DNA of 64,000 bases from Lachnospiraceae bacterium (GCA_029063085.1 JAIDOW010000054.1:30100-94099); one strand, 5' to 3'; positions 26,030-35,071 are shown, counted from the stretch's first letter. Made by a program: numbers and translations. The notes: generated by a model not told the origin, from the letters alone.

Positions 26030-26797
26030 ATGGAGGAAAAAGGAGTAAAAATACGGGGAATTGAAATTGGAAATGGGATGCCTAAAATATGTGTACCTAT
26101 TGTTGAAAAAAATAGAGAAAATATATTATTGCAGGCACAATTGGTTTCTAGAGAGTCCCCCGACATTGTCGAATTCAGGGCAGACTGGTATGAAGATATG
26201 GAGAACTGGGAGAAAATGGAAGGTCTGCTGATGGAATTGCGTCAGATTATAGGAAATATAGCATTATTATTTACCGTTCGGACTAAGCGTGAGGGAGGTA
26301 ATGCGGAAATTTCCAGTGGAGATTACAGATGTCTGTGTGAAAGAGTATGTAGGAGTGGTTACATAGATTTAATTGATGTAGAAGCTTATATGGAAGAGGA
26401 TTTGTTACGGCAAATTTGTAAAAATGCCCATGAAATTGGTGTATATGTGGTTGCCAGTAATCATGATTTTGATAAAACACCATCTGAAGAAGAGATTGTG
26501 GAGCGTTTATGTTTTATGGATCAAAATGGGGCAGATATTCCTAAGATAGCAGTTATGCCGCAAAGTGAGGGAGATGTTTTGACATTGCTTTGTGCAACGC
26601 AGAAGTATAAGACAACGGGAGGGATAAAGCCCGTGATTACTATGTCTATGAGCGGGAAAGGTGTAATTAGCCGGCTGGCAGGAGAGATATTTGGTTCAGC
26701 GGTTACATTTGCTTCTATAGGAAAGAGTTCAGCTCCGGGACAGATTCCTATTGATGAGGTGAGAAGAGTACTGGAAGTGATTCACATGTACTGTTAA
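26030..26797 (+). CDS. aroD: 3-dehydroquinate dehydratase, type I
   Basis: Shikimate pathway enzyme (3-dehydroquinate to 3-dehydroshikimate) using a Schiff-base lysine. Visible: 'DIVEFRADWYED' (substrate-binding Glu/Arg), 'LFTVRTKREGG', catalytic His in 'VVASNHDFDKTP', Schiff-base Lys in 'ADIPKIAVMP', and 'GSAVTFASIGKSSAPGQIP'. About 255 residues, typical. The start is uncertain: the ATG at 26018 lies directly against GGAG, so I prefer the ATG at 26030. Standalone aro gene; the other shikimate genes are not nearby. Confidence 0.93.
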   Translation: MEEKGVKIRGIEIGNGMPKICVPIVEKNRENILLQAQLVSRESPDIVEFRADWYEDMENWEKMEGLLMELRQIIGNIALLFTVRTKREGGNAEISSGDYRCLCERVCRSGYIDLIDVEAYMEEDLLRQICKNAHEIGVYVVASNHDFDKTPSEEEIVERLCFMDQNGADIPKIAVMPQSEGDVLTLLCATQKYKTTGGIKPVITMSMSGKGVISRLAGEIFGSAVTFASIGKSSAPGQIPIDEVRRVLEVIHMYC

Positions 26798-26826
26798 TAT
26801 GGGAAGAGGAAACTAGGAGGTTCTGT

Positions 26827-28410
26827 ATGGAAAATGAGGATAAGATTCTTACAGGAAGGAACTTGAATGAGGCAAAAGACAAAGTCAGAGACGAAGAAGT
26901 GGCAAAGGTATTAAGAGATGCACAAGAGCAGCTTAATAAAAAGGTGCAGGAAAAGAATGTCAGGACCGCTGAAGAAAAGAAAGACACGTTAAGAGAATCT
27001 GCTGAGAAAATAAAGAAGGAGCGGGAGAAAGAGGCAAAGCTTGCAAAAGAAAGGGAAGCAAAGGCGAGAGAAGAGGAGAGGCTTGCAAAGGAAAAAGCAG
27101 CAAAAGAGAAGAAAGAAGCAGAGATGCGAGCTGCGAAAGAAAAAGAAGCGAAAGAGAGAGAAGAGGCAAGACTTGCAAAAGAAAGGGAAGCAAAGGCGAG
27201 AGAAGAGGAGAGGCTTGCAAAGGAAAAAGCAGCAAAAGAGAAGAAAGAAGCAGAGATGCGAGTTGCAAAAGAAAGAGCTGCAAAAAAGCCGAAAGTAAAA
27301 GACGTAAAGAGAACGGAAACAGGGGAAAAATTAGAAAAAAGAGAAGATACTAAGGAAAAATCACTGGATTTAGAAGATAATACATATGTAGATAATAGCT
27401 TAAAGCCAATAGAAGTTGTCAAAGACAAAATTACAATAGGTCATGTTATCGGTACGATATTAGAAGGAATCTGGACTATCGTTAAACTGGCAGTGGTAAT
27501 TAGCATTGTTACCGCAGTAGCAGGCTTCTTGCTTTCCAGAAATATGATGATTCGGGGAAGAAACGGAAATCGTCAATGTCTTGCAGGTATGACGGTTTCA
27601 GGGGCTGTCAGTACAAATAAATCTAATGAGGACAGAAAGGTTAAGGACTGGCTGACGAAGGTAAAGAGGGAAAAGCTTACACTGGAAGCAGATGATAAGA
27701 GTATTTTAGTAGCGAGGCAGGTTGTGACGGATGCAGCTAATAACAAATGGGTGGTAATTTTACATGGTTATAATGGTAATATGGAAGATATTTATGATAT
27801 AGCCATGCATTATGATGGAGAAGGATATAACATTCTGATGCCGGACTTACGGGGGAACGGTGAAAGTGAAGGCTCTTTTCTTGGTATGGGCTGGCTTGAC
27901 CGTTTAGATGTAATTAATTGGATGGATGTTATTTTAGAGACAAATCCTTCTGCGGAAATAGTAATCCATGGAATAGATATGGGAGCTGATACTGCACTTA
28001 TGCTTTCAGGAGAGCCAATTAAAAGCTCTGTCAAGGCGATTGTGGCAGAGGGAGCCTATAACAATGCGTGGGAAGTGACTAAAAAGGAATACAAGACAAG
28101 ATATGAAAAATGGCCGGTATTTCCATTTTTACATATGATAAACCCCGTTATGAAAGTCTGGGCGGGATACAGTCTGAAAGAAGCGGATGCTGTAAAGCAG
28201 GTGAAGAAAACTTCCGTGCCTATTTTGCTGATCCGTGGACAAAATGATACCTATGTGACAGAGGATATGGCAAAGGAACTGGATCAGGCGATTGCTTCCC
28301 CTCATGAGGTACTGACCATTACAACAGGAACACATGAGGATTGCAGATATGCAGAACCGGATACCTATTATAATAAGATTTTTGATTTTATCGGTGGTTA
28401 CATAAATTGA
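26827..28410 (+). CDS. Membrane-anchored alpha/beta hydrolase with coiled-coil repeat domain and Asp at the nucleophile position
   Basis: A 527-residue protein in three parts. Residues 1-~200 are highly charged, Lys/Glu/Ala-rich coiled coil with a 44-residue unit repeated twice; ~204-238 is one membrane helix ('LAVVISIVTAVAGFLLS'); the rest is an alpha/beta hydrolase predicted outside the membrane, with 'ILHGYNGN' (oxyanion), 'MPDLRGNGESEG', acid 'RGQNDTYV' and histidine 'GTHEDC'. The nucleophile elbow, GxSxG in esterases of this family, reads 'HGIDMGAD', with GAT (Asp) at residue 384. So it is either inactive, a binder, or uses Asp chemistry. AGGAGG precedes the ATG. Function unknown. Confidence 0.8.
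   Translation: MENEDKILTGRNLNEAKDKVRDEEVAKVLRDAQEQLNKKVQEKNVRTAEEKKDTLRESAEKIKKEREKEAKLAKEREAKAREEERLAKEKAAKEKKEAEMRAAKEKEAKEREEARLAKEREAKAREEERLAKEKAAKEKKEAEMRVAKERAAKKPKVKDVKRTETGEKLEKREDTKEKSLDLEDNTYVDNSLKPIEVVKDKITIGHVIGTILEGIWTIVKLAVVISIVTAVAGFLLSRNMMIRGRNGNRQCLAGMTVSGAVSTNKSNEDRKVKDWLTKVKREKLTLEADDKSILVARQVVTDAANNKWVVILHGYNGNMEDIYDIAMHYDGEGYNILMPDLRGNGESEGSFLGMGWLDRLDVINWMDVILETNPSAEIVIHGIDMGADTALMLSGEPIKSSVKAIVAEGAYNNAWEVTKKEYKTRYEKWPVFPFLHMINPVMKVWAGYSLKEADAVKQVKKTSVPILLIRGQNDTYVTEDMAKELDQAIASPHEVLTITTGTHEDCRYAEPDTYYNKIFDFIGGYIN
27040..27262 (+). repeat. Tandem 132 bp coding repeat
   Basis: 27040-27130 and 27172-27262 are identical over 91 bp, with a unit length of 132 bp (44 codons), inside the coiled-coil part of the hydrolase gene. 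The lack of divergence points to a recent duplication; the locus may be length-variable between strains. Confidence 0.85.
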
Positions 28411-28452
28411 TGATAAGGTGATACTTAGTAATCATGAACGGAAGAGGAAAAA

Positions 28453-29667
28453 ATGAGCCAAAGAAAATATTATGATTTATCAAAGGAATTACAGGAAAGA
28501 ATTTTAGAGGATCGGAAAAAGGGATATCAGAATCCATACCGTACAAGGGATGAGGATGCAATTCGCAGAAAGCAGGACTGGGACCGGAATAAGCTGCTGA
28601 GACCGGCATATATCAGAGATTGTGAGAAAATTATGCATACGCCATATTATAACCGGTATGCGGATAAAACTCAGGTTTTTTCTTTTTATAAAAATGATGA
28701 TATTACAAGACGTGCATTACATGTTCAGCTGGTTTCGAGGATTGCCAGAAATATTGGCTTGTTACTGGGCTTAAATGTGGATTTGATCGAAGCGATTGCG
28801 CTTGGACATGATATTGGTCATACGCCGTTTGGTCATGCAGGAGAACGATATTTGAATGAGTGCCTGAAGGAACATACAGGAAAATATTTTAATCATAATG
28901 TTCATAGTGTCCGGGTTTTGGATGGGATTTTAAACCGGAATGTCAGTCTACAGACATTGGATGGAATTCTCTGCCATAATGGGGAGTTTGCCATGCAGGA
29001 ATACCGGCCGGCAGGAATGGGAGATTTCTCGGATTTTGAGAAAAAGTATAAGGAATGTTATGTAGACGAACAGGCAATTGGAAAGCTGGTGCCCTATACA
29101 TTAGAAGCATGTGTGGTTCGGATTTGCGATATGATTGCATATTTGGGGAAAGACAGACAGGATGCCAAACGGGCGAATCTGATTGAGGATGATAGTATTT
29201 TCGACGAACAGGCATTTGGGAAAAGCAATCCTGAGATTATTAATAATCTGATTGTAAATATTGTGGAGAACAGCTACGGAAGAGATTGTATCGTAATGGA
29301 TGATGAATATTACAGGGCGATTAAGGCAACAAAGAAAGAGAACTACCAGAAAATTTATTTTAATGAAGCAGTGGAAAAGACTTATAAAAACAGTATTCGC
29401 CCGATGTTTCATTTAATGTATGAAAGGCTTCTGAAGGATCTGCAATCAGGGGATCAAAATACGATTATTTATAAGCATCACATTCATTTTGTGAAAGAAA
29501 ATACAGCAACCTATGGAAATGAGGGTTATTTGGAGTTGACAGAGCCTGATCAGATTGTGGTGGATTTTATGGCCAGCATGACGGATGATTATTTTGTGGA
29601 TTTATTTACGTATCTGTTTCCAGATAGTAAACATGAGATTAAATATATCTCTTATTTTGAAGAGTGA
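28453..29667 (+). CDS. dGTPase-like HD-domain triphosphohydrolase
   Basis: A 404-residue cytosolic protein of the deoxyguanosinetriphosphate triphosphohydrolase group. HD-domain metal ligands are visible: His in 'RALHVQLVSRIARN', HD in 'EAIALGHDIGHTPFGHAGE', and the downstream Asp in 'VRICDMIAYLGKD'. Predicted to hydrolyse dNTPs to deoxynucleoside and triphosphate, controlling dNTP pools; the true substrate varies in this family. GGAAGAGGAAA precedes the ATG. Follows the hydrolase gene by 42 bp. Confidence 0.88.
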   Translation: MSQRKYYDLSKELQERILEDRKKGYQNPYRTRDEDAIRRKQDWDRNKLLRPAYIRDCEKIMHTPYYNRYADKTQVFSFYKNDDITRRALHVQLVSRIARNIGLLLGLNVDLIEAIALGHDIGHTPFGHAGERYLNECLKEHTGKYFNHNVHSVRVLDGILNRNVSLQTLDGILCHNGEFAMQEYRPAGMGDFSDFEKKYKECYVDEQAIGKLVPYTLEACVVRICDMIAYLGKDRQDAKRANLIEDDSIFDEQAFGKSNPEIINNLIVNIVENSYGRDCIVMDDEYYRAIKATKKENYQKIYFNEAVEKTYKNSIRPMFHLMYERLLKDLQSGDQNTIIYKHHIHFVKENTATYGNEGYLELTEPDQIVVDFMASMTDDYFVDLFTYLFPDSKHEIKYISYFEE

Positions 29668-29701
29668 TAAGGTAGTTTGCGTCGCAATGGCACGTGAGTA
29701 G

Positions 29702-29818
29702 ATAGGCGGGTAAGCAGGCAATCAATTTGTGCAAATAACGAACTGAACGTGGGTGTTTGCATGTACATTTGGTGATTATCGCAACAAACAGAGTTTGCAA
29801 AGTAAAATTGGTTACAAG
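29702..29818 (+). repeat. Intergenic repeat C, copy 1 (with internal insertion)
   Basis: Shares GTAAGCAGGCAATC-ATTT at its left and TTTGCAAAGTAAAATTGG-TTACAAG at its right with 62209-62258; here about 65 bp of extra sequence separate the two blocks. Both copies end a few bases before a ribosome binding site. Confidence 0.5.
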
Positions 29819-29834
29819 GGTGGAGGTGCAGGAG

Positions 29835-30380
29835 ATGAAATATATTCATCATTATAATTCACCTATCGGGGGAATTACTCTTGCAAGTGATGGAAAAGCA
29901 TTGATCGGATTATGGTTTGATGGGCAAAAATATTTTGGAACAACGCTTATAGGGGAATATCAGTTAAAGAATCTGCCGGTTTTTGAACAGGCAGATGAAT
30001 GGCTGGACATTTACTTTAGCGGAAAGGAACCTGATTTTATGCCATTATTATCTATGGAAACAACCCCTTTCCGTAAAGCTGTTTGGGAAATCATGCTTAA
30101 AATTCCCTTTGGTGAGACAATGACTTACAAGGAAATAGCCAATGAAATTGCAAAGCAAAGAGGGCAGGGGCATATGTCTGCCCAGGCAGTTGGAGGCGCA
30201 GTTGGTCATAATGCCATATCTTTGATGATACCATGCCACAGAGTGGTTGGAACGAAAGGGAATCTGACAGGATATGCAGGTGGTATCGATAAAAAGCTTT
30301 GGCTTCTTGAGATGGAGAAAGCGAATATGACAGCTTTTTTGTTCCCGCAAAAGGAACAGCATTATAGTAATTGGAAATAG
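29835..30380 (+). CDS. ogt: Methylated-DNA--protein-cysteine methyltransferase
   Basis: A 181-residue suicide DNA repair protein that takes the alkyl group from O6-alkylguanine onto its own cysteine. Active-site motif 'NAISLMIPCHRVVGTKGNLTGYAGG' is complete, with the HTH-like 'GETMTYKEIANEIAKQRG' before it. Start at the ATG following GGTGGAGGTGCAGGAG; the ORF-track start at 29757 runs through repeat C. The N-terminal domain is present, so the protein is full-length Ogt type. Confidence 0.94.
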   Translation: MKYIHHYNSPIGGITLASDGKALIGLWFDGQKYFGTTLIGEYQLKNLPVFEQADEWLDIYFSGKEPDFMPLLSMETTPFRKAVWEIMLKIPFGETMTYKEIANEIAKQRGQGHMSAQAVGGAVGHNAISLMIPCHRVVGTKGNLTGYAGGIDKKLWLLEMEKANMTAFLFPQKEQHYSNWK

Positions 30381-30424
30381 AACAGTTTAATAATATTTAT
30401 AATAATCAAAGAATGAGTGTATTT

Positions 30425-30790
30425 ATGAAATTAAAGAGACTGGATTATCATTTTAGTATTTGCAAAGTGAAAGATTTTTCAGAAATTGATTTAGAATCGG
30501 AATATTGTTTCATAGGGAAAACGGACGAAGAAAAATCTGTGGTATGTATTACCGAAAAATGTCCGGTTAATGTAATAGAACGAGAGGACGGATGGAATGC
30601 CTTTCGGATACAAGGAACTCTGGATTTTTCATTGATTGGTATTTTGTCAAAGATAGCTTTGCTGCTTGCAGAAAATGAAATAGGAATATTTGCAGTTTCA
30701 ACGTTTAATACCGATTATATACTGACAAAAAACGAGGACTATGAAAAAGCTTTGCAGGTGCTTTCTGAGGCAGGCTATCAAATCATATAA
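30425..30790 (+). CDS. ACT domain protein
   Basis: About 121 residues with two ACT-like modules as in the CASTOR-type family of small bacterial amino-acid sensors: 'MKLKRLDYHFSICKVKDF' at the start, then 'IQGTLDFSLIGILSKIALLLAENEIGIFAVSTFNTDYILTK', a classic ACT beta-alpha-beta. Likely an amino-acid-binding regulator, ligand unknown. Start choice is weak: no strong ribosome binding site, GAGTG lies before the ATG at 30425, and the ORF-track TTG at 30371 overlaps the ogt stop. Palindrome A1 begins 4 bp after the stop codon. Confidence 0.75.
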   Translation: MKLKRLDYHFSICKVKDFSEIDLESEYCFIGKTDEEKSVVCITEKCPVNVIEREDGWNAFRIQGTLDFSLIGILSKIALLLAENEIGIFAVSTFNTDYILTKNEDYEKALQVLSEAGYQII

Positions 30791-30793
30791 AGA

Positions 30794-31066
30794 AAATTCT
30801 TGTTTATCTTACGAAGGGGGACGCTTCCATGGCGGGTGAGGGCGGACGCAGGAATCTATGGATATAGGGTTCTACGAAAGACACGTTTGCACTCAATATT
30901 CCAACGTAACGGTACATAAGAGGCTATCCTGCAAGCAGGCTACCCTCTAAGTACCGACGTTTCCACAAGGTCTTTCTTAAGAACCCTATATCCATAGATT
31001 CCTGCTGGTCGGTGATACAATACAGGTGCCATGGAAGCTGTTACTTGGCAGAATGAACAAGAATTT
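30794..31066 (+). repeat. Fold-back element A1 (273 bp near-palindrome)
   Basis: Begins AAATTCTTGTT and ends AACAAGAATTT. Nested pairs follow inward: GCTTCCATGGC (30823) with GCCATGGAAGC (31028); a perfect 23 bp pair at 30851-30873 and 30980-31002 (GGAATCTATGG...); GGTACATAAGAGG with CCTCTAAGTACC; and CCTGC-AA-GCAGG at the tip. No ORF. It starts right after the stop of the ACT gene. The remaining 31067-31218 separates it from A2 and holds only a small GCCC-TGC-GGGC hairpin. Confidence 0.85.
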
Positions 31067-31218
31067 CTGCCCTGCGGGCGGCACAGCTGGTACTATTGTG
31101 ACCGGTTAGCTATTGGACTTTAAAATATTATTTATTACCATCCGGTAAGAAAAGCAATATTGGATACGAGACTACCTTCCACCCAGAACAAATATCCCCT
31201 ACCCCGCCGGAGGCAAAT

Positions 31219-31487
31219 AAATTCTTGTGTTGATTCTACCAGTAAACAGCTTTCAACATGAGTCTTTGAAGAGTCTAAGCTGTGGAGAAATACTTGCTGT
31301 TTCTCGGTAGGACTTTCGCACCCATCGGTACTTAACGATTGGATGTCGCAGACGTCCAAGAGTTTAGTACCGCTATGTGTGCGAAGGAGCGAAAGCGGGG
31401 ACGAACGAGAACAGCAAGTATTTCTCCACAGCGAACCCCACCAACCCCTCATGTTGAAAGCGTCCCTAGTAAGCCAAACAAGAATTT
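31219..31487 (-). repeat. Fold-back element A2 (269 bp near-palindrome)
   Basis: Same plan and size as A1 but in opposite orientation. Termini AAATTCTTGT / ACAAGAATTT; inner pairs CTTTCAACATGAG / CTCATGTTGAAAG, then an almost perfect 26-27 bp pair (CTGTGGAGAAATACTTGC...), then CGGTACTTA / TAGTACCG and TTGGA...TCCAA at the tip. Its right arm, reversed, matches A4 for about 50 bp without a change; its left arm matches A3. Confidence 0.85.
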
Positions 31488-31494
31488 TCCAAAG

Positions 31495-31523
31495 TTGTTT
31501 CTTTTGGGGTCCTGTGATATGAT
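31495..31523 (+). promoter_or_regulatory. Promoter of the DUF4317 gene
   Basis: TTGTTT and TATGAT with a 17 bp spacer, 33 bp before the ATG and directly after element A2. Confidence 0.5.
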
Positions 31524-31556
31524 AAAAAAGAGATTACTTAAGATTAGGAGAGAAGA

Positions 31557-32714
31557 ATGAATAAGAAAGAGATTAATGAAATAAAGAAACAGTTTACTCC
31601 GGAGAATTGTACGATTACAAGAATCTGTGGTTGTTATGTAGATGGAGATAAAAATAAGAAAACAGAACTGGCACAGACTTTTCTTACGTTAACGGAAGAG
31701 GAAAATTTTAAATATTTTACGATATTTAAGTCAACATTATCCGGTACATTGGGAAAAAATCTGTTGAATATGGAGTTTCCGGCTGTACAGGAGCAGGATG
31801 GCGGAACACAGGAATTTTTAATGAAGCTTAAGAATTCAAAATTGGAAGAGAATGCATTAGTAGAGGAATTTTATAATAAAGTCATTGATACATATCAGTA
31901 TGGAGAGAATTATTATATCATTCTGGTATATGGAGTGTATGATGTGCCAGGGCAGACTTTAGATGGAATAGAAAATGATGATGCGTCTGATTATGTATAT
32001 GACTACCTGCTCTGCAGTATCTGTCCTGTGAAATTGACAGATGCCGGATTATGTTATAATGAAAAGACAAATCATATAGAGAGCCGTATCAGGGATTGGG
32101 TGGTATCTGCTCCGGTACATGGATTCTTATTTCCTGCATTTAATGACCGTATGACAGATATACACGGACTTTTATATTACACGAAAAATTCGGAGTTAAT
32201 GCAGGAGGATTTTATAGACCGGACATTGGGCTGTGGTGCCCCATTGTCTTTTAAGGCACAGCAGGAGACATTTCAGGACATTATTGAGAATACATTAGGG
32301 GAACAGTGTGATTTTGAAACAGTAAAAACAATACATGAGAATCTTAATGAATATGTGGAAGTGAGAAAGGATGCACCGGAACCACCGGAACTGGACAAGC
32401 TGGATATGAAAAAGCTTTTAGAGGACAGCGGAGTAAAAGCTGAGGCTATAGAGAGTTTTGAAACGGCTTTTGACAGTATTGTATGCAATGAGGAAAAACC
32501 AAAGTTTTCTGCTGCAACGGTTGCGAGCACCAGAAGCTTTGATATTAAGATGCCGGATGTAGTGATTAAGGTAAAACCTGAACGGACCGATTTGGTAGAA
32601 ACCAGATATATTGATGGCAGACAATATATTATGATTGAAGTGAATGACAGCGTGGAGGTAAATGGAATTAATGTACGCAATGTAAACATGGATACCGGGG
32701 AGATAATGGAGTAA
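31557..32714 (+). CDS. DUF4317 family protein
   Basis: A 385-residue soluble protein. The start 'MNKKEINEIKKQFTPENCTITRICGCYVDGDKNK' and the segment 'YHILVYGVYDVPGQ'-like 'YYIILVYGVYDVPGQT' are characteristic of this clostridial family of unknown function. No membrane helices, signal or catalytic motif seen. TAGGAGAG precedes the ATG. It stands between the fold-back elements and the tcdA gene (134 bp downstream, with no clear terminator in between). Confidence 0.8.
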   Translation: MNKKEINEIKKQFTPENCTITRICGCYVDGDKNKKTELAQTFLTLTEEENFKYFTIFKSTLSGTLGKNLLNMEFPAVQEQDGGTQEFLMKLKNSKLEENALVEEFYNKVIDTYQYGENYYIILVYGVYDVPGQTLDGIENDDASDYVYDYLLCSICPVKLTDAGLCYNEKTNHIESRIRDWVVSAPVHGFLFPAFNDRMTDIHGLLYYTKNSELMQEDFIDRTLGCGAPLSFKAQQETFQDIIENTLGEQCDFETVKTIHENLNEYVEVRKDAPEPPELDKLDMKKLLEDSGVKAEAIESFETAFDSIVCNEEKPKFSAATVASTRSFDIKMPDVVIKVKPERTDLVETRYIDGRQYIMIEVNDSVEVNGINVRNVNMDTGEIME

Positions 32715-32848
32715 GGATGTACGATAATGACAGGTAAGCTATGATCAGTTAAATACATAAATGGCGAAAAAATGACTGTTAAGAGACAGAGCAAAGGCAG
32801 AAAACGGTTTTCAGAACAGGAAAACAATATATAAGGAATGACAGGAAA

Positions 32849-33601
32849 ATGGAAGTAGAAGGTGGAAAAGAACATAATAGAATGGAAAATGTGGCAATGG
32901 ATGCATCTGTGCTTCCAGAAGAGGATTTTTTATCCCGTACCAGAAGCCTGATTGGGACAGAAGGAATCAATGCACTAAAAGGGGCAAAGATTCTGGTATT
33001 TGGAGTCGGAGGCGTCGGTGGACATACAATAGAGGCATTAGTCAGAAGCGGTGTAGGCAGGGTGGATATCTGCGATAAAGATGTAGTAAGTGAAAGCAAC
33101 TGTAACCGCCAGATTATTGCTGTCAGAGAATCAGTGGGGATGTCAAAGGTAGACGTTATGAAACAGCGCGCACTGTCCATCAATCCTGATATTATAATGA
33201 ATACGTTTCAGTGTTTTTATCTTCCGGAAACAGCAGGTGTTTTTGATTTTTCCGGGTATGATTATATTGTGGATGCCATTGACAATGTGACGGCGAAGAT
33301 CAGTCTGATTGAACAGGCAAAGGCAGCAGCGACAAAAGTTATTTCCTGTATGGGAACCGGAAATAAACTCCATCCGGAATTATTTAGGATTGCGGATATT
33401 GAGAAAACATCTGTGTGCCCGCTGGCGAAGGTTATGCGGAAAGAACTGAAAAAACGGGGAATTCATAATGTGAAGGTATTATACTCTGAGGAAGAACCGG
33501 TAGTAAAGCAGAGAATTCCGGCAAGTATTGCATTTGTTCCGACAGTAGCCGGTCTGATGATTGCCGGAGAAGTGATTCGGGATATAATCGGACAAAACTA
33601 G
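32849..33601 (+). CDS. tcdA: tRNA threonylcarbamoyladenosine dehydratase
   Basis: A 250-residue E1-like ThiF-family enzyme that uses ATP to cyclise t6A37 in tRNA to ct6A. Nucleotide-binding 'ILVFGVGGVGGHTIEALVRSGVG', metal/ATP contacts 'DKDVVSESNCNRQI', 'YIVDAIDNVTAKISLI' and a conserved late Cys/Met segment 'CMGTGNKLHPE' are present. The first ~30 residues are not conserved in the family, so the true start may be the ATG at 32882. Upstream AGGAAA supports either. Confidence 0.88.
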   Translation: MEVEGGKEHNRMENVAMDASVLPEEDFLSRTRSLIGTEGINALKGAKILVFGVGGVGGHTIEALVRSGVGRVDICDKDVVSESNCNRQIIAVRESVGMSKVDVMKQRALSINPDIIMNTFQCFYLPETAGVFDFSGYDYIVDAIDNVTAKISLIEQAKAAATKVISCMGTGNKLHPELFRIADIEKTSVCPLAKVMRKELKKRGIHNVKVLYSEEEPVVKQRIPASIAFVPTVAGLMIAGEVIRDIIGQN

Positions 33602-33691
33602 ACTGCCAGGATATATGATTATGATTTTGTGATGAATATAGAAATTATAATAGTTAGATAGAATATGAAATGATTGAAAGAGGTAATAGAT

Positions 33692-35071
33692 ATGTATAAA
33701 CAGGTATCAAAGCTAATCGTTTACAGGGATTTGGGTGAAGATAGTATTTTAAAGCAGCTAGCAGGCATTTTTGAAGATTTTGACTGGTATAAGGATAATG
33801 TTCTTGGCAGTTCATCTGCATTTAGTGCATCAAAGCTGGAGGAAATGAAGGATAAGAAGCATATCAGCAGGGAAAGCCTGATTACCCGTATTTATGGTGA
33901 AATCAAGAGATTGTTGGATTTGGCGACTGATTATGGGTTTGATGATAATTTATGGCATAATTATCTGACTTTTGTGATGATGACCAATGAAAACTCATTT
34001 ACCCTTACCAGTGAAAAGGTTGGGGCAAATGAGGGCAGTGTTAATCATTTTGCAAAGAATGATTTTAAGATTTTTAAGGCATTATTTGATTATAATTTTT
34101 ATGAGATTGAAAAGGAGCTGGGGATTGACTGTTTTTCTACCATATCCAGCTATAAAGCAATTGGAAAAAAAGAGCGAATGTATAATTATAATGTTTCCTC
34201 CAAAGTTCGTGCTTTGTCAAAAAGATTGGAAAAATGTGAGGATGAAGAAGGCTTTTTTCAGGAAGTGACAAAATTTTATGCAGATTACGGAGTGGGGATG
34301 TTTGGTCTTAATAAGGCGTTTCGTATTCGTAATGTGGGGGAGCGGGTACATATTTACCCAATTAATAATACAGAAAATGTTGTTTTAAATGATTTGGTGG
34401 GATATGAGATTCAAAAAAAGAAGCTGATTGATAATACAGAAGCTTTTGTGGAGGGAAAACCCGCTAATAACTGTCTGCTGTTTGGTGATTCCGGTACAGG
34501 AAAGTCTACCTGCATTAAAGCAATTATTAACGAGTATTATGACAGGGGACTCCGTATGATTGAAATTTACAAACACCAGTTCAAAGATTTATCTACAGTG
34601 ATTTCTATGGTGAAAAACAGAAACTACAAATTTGTTATATATATGGATGATTTATCCTTTGAGGAATTTGAGATTGAATATAAGTTTTTAAAGGCAGTCA
34701 TAGAAGGCGGAGTGGAGACGAAGCCGGATAATGTATTGATTTATGCGACCTCTAACAGAAGGCATCTGATTAAGGAAACATGGAATGACAGAAATGATTT
34801 GGAACATGGGGACGGTGGGGAATTGCACCGGTCGGATACCATGCAGGAGAAGCTTTCCTTGGTAAACCGTTTTGGTGTTACCATTAACTTTTCCAGGCCG
34901 AACCAGAAAGAATATTTCCATATTGTTACCGAACTGGCAAAGAAGGAACCGGCAATCACTTTGTCAGAGGAAGAATTATGTGCAGAAGCTAATAAATGGG
35001 AGCTTTCCCACGGTGGTATTTCCGGGCGTACAGCACAGCAGTTTATTAATTATCTGGCCGGAAAGGTGTGA
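33692..35071 (+). CDS. DUF815-type AAA+ ATP-binding protein
   Basis: A 459-residue cytosolic protein with an uncharacterised N-terminal half and a C-terminal AAA+ module: Walker A '[17 protein letters not shown]', Walker B '[14 protein letters not shown]', '[13 protein letters not shown]' as sensor 1, and the DUF815 hallmark of a long '[17 protein letters not shown]' region. The client is unknown. The ATG at 33692 follows AAGAGGT; the ORF-track start six codons upstream lacks a site. The radical SAM gene follows after 47 bp. Confidence 0.85.
   Translation: MYKQVSKLIVYRDLGEDSILKQLAGIFEDFDWYKDNVLGSSSAFSASKLEEMKDKKHISRESLITRIYGEIKRLLDLATDYGFDDNLWHNYLTFVMMTNENSFTLTSEKVGANEGSVNHFAKNDFKIFKALFDYNFYEIEKELGIDCFSTISSYKAIGKKERMYNYNVSSKVRALSKRLEKCEDEEGFFQEVTKFYADYGVGMFGLNKAFRIRNVGERVHIYPINNTENVVLNDLVGYEIQKKKLIDNTEAFVEGKPANNCLLFGDSGTGKSTCIKAIINEYYDRGLRMIEIYKHQFKDLSTVISMVKNRNYKFVIYMDDLSFEEFEIEYKFLKAVIEGGVETKPDNVLIYATSNRRHLIKETWNDRNDLEHGDGGELHRSDTMQEKLSLVNRFGVTINFSRPNQKEYFHIVTELAKKEPAITLSEEELCAEANKWELSHGGISGRTAQQFINYLAGKV

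Noticed and set aside
27040-27262. CRISPR-like direct repeat
   Set aside because: Only two units of 132 bp, in frame within a coding sequence; a protein repeat.
26748-27428. 226-residue minus-strand ORF rich in Phe, Ser and Ala
   Set aside because: Antisense of the Lys/Glu-rich coiled-coil repeats; no start signal.
29101-29412. 103-residue minus-strand ORF opposite the dGTPase-like gene
   Set aside because: Shadow frame of a well-supported gene.
31339-31560. 73-residue plus-strand ORF and opposite ORF 31135-31452
   Set aside because: Both lie in fold-back element A2, whose sequence is explained by pairing, not by codons.
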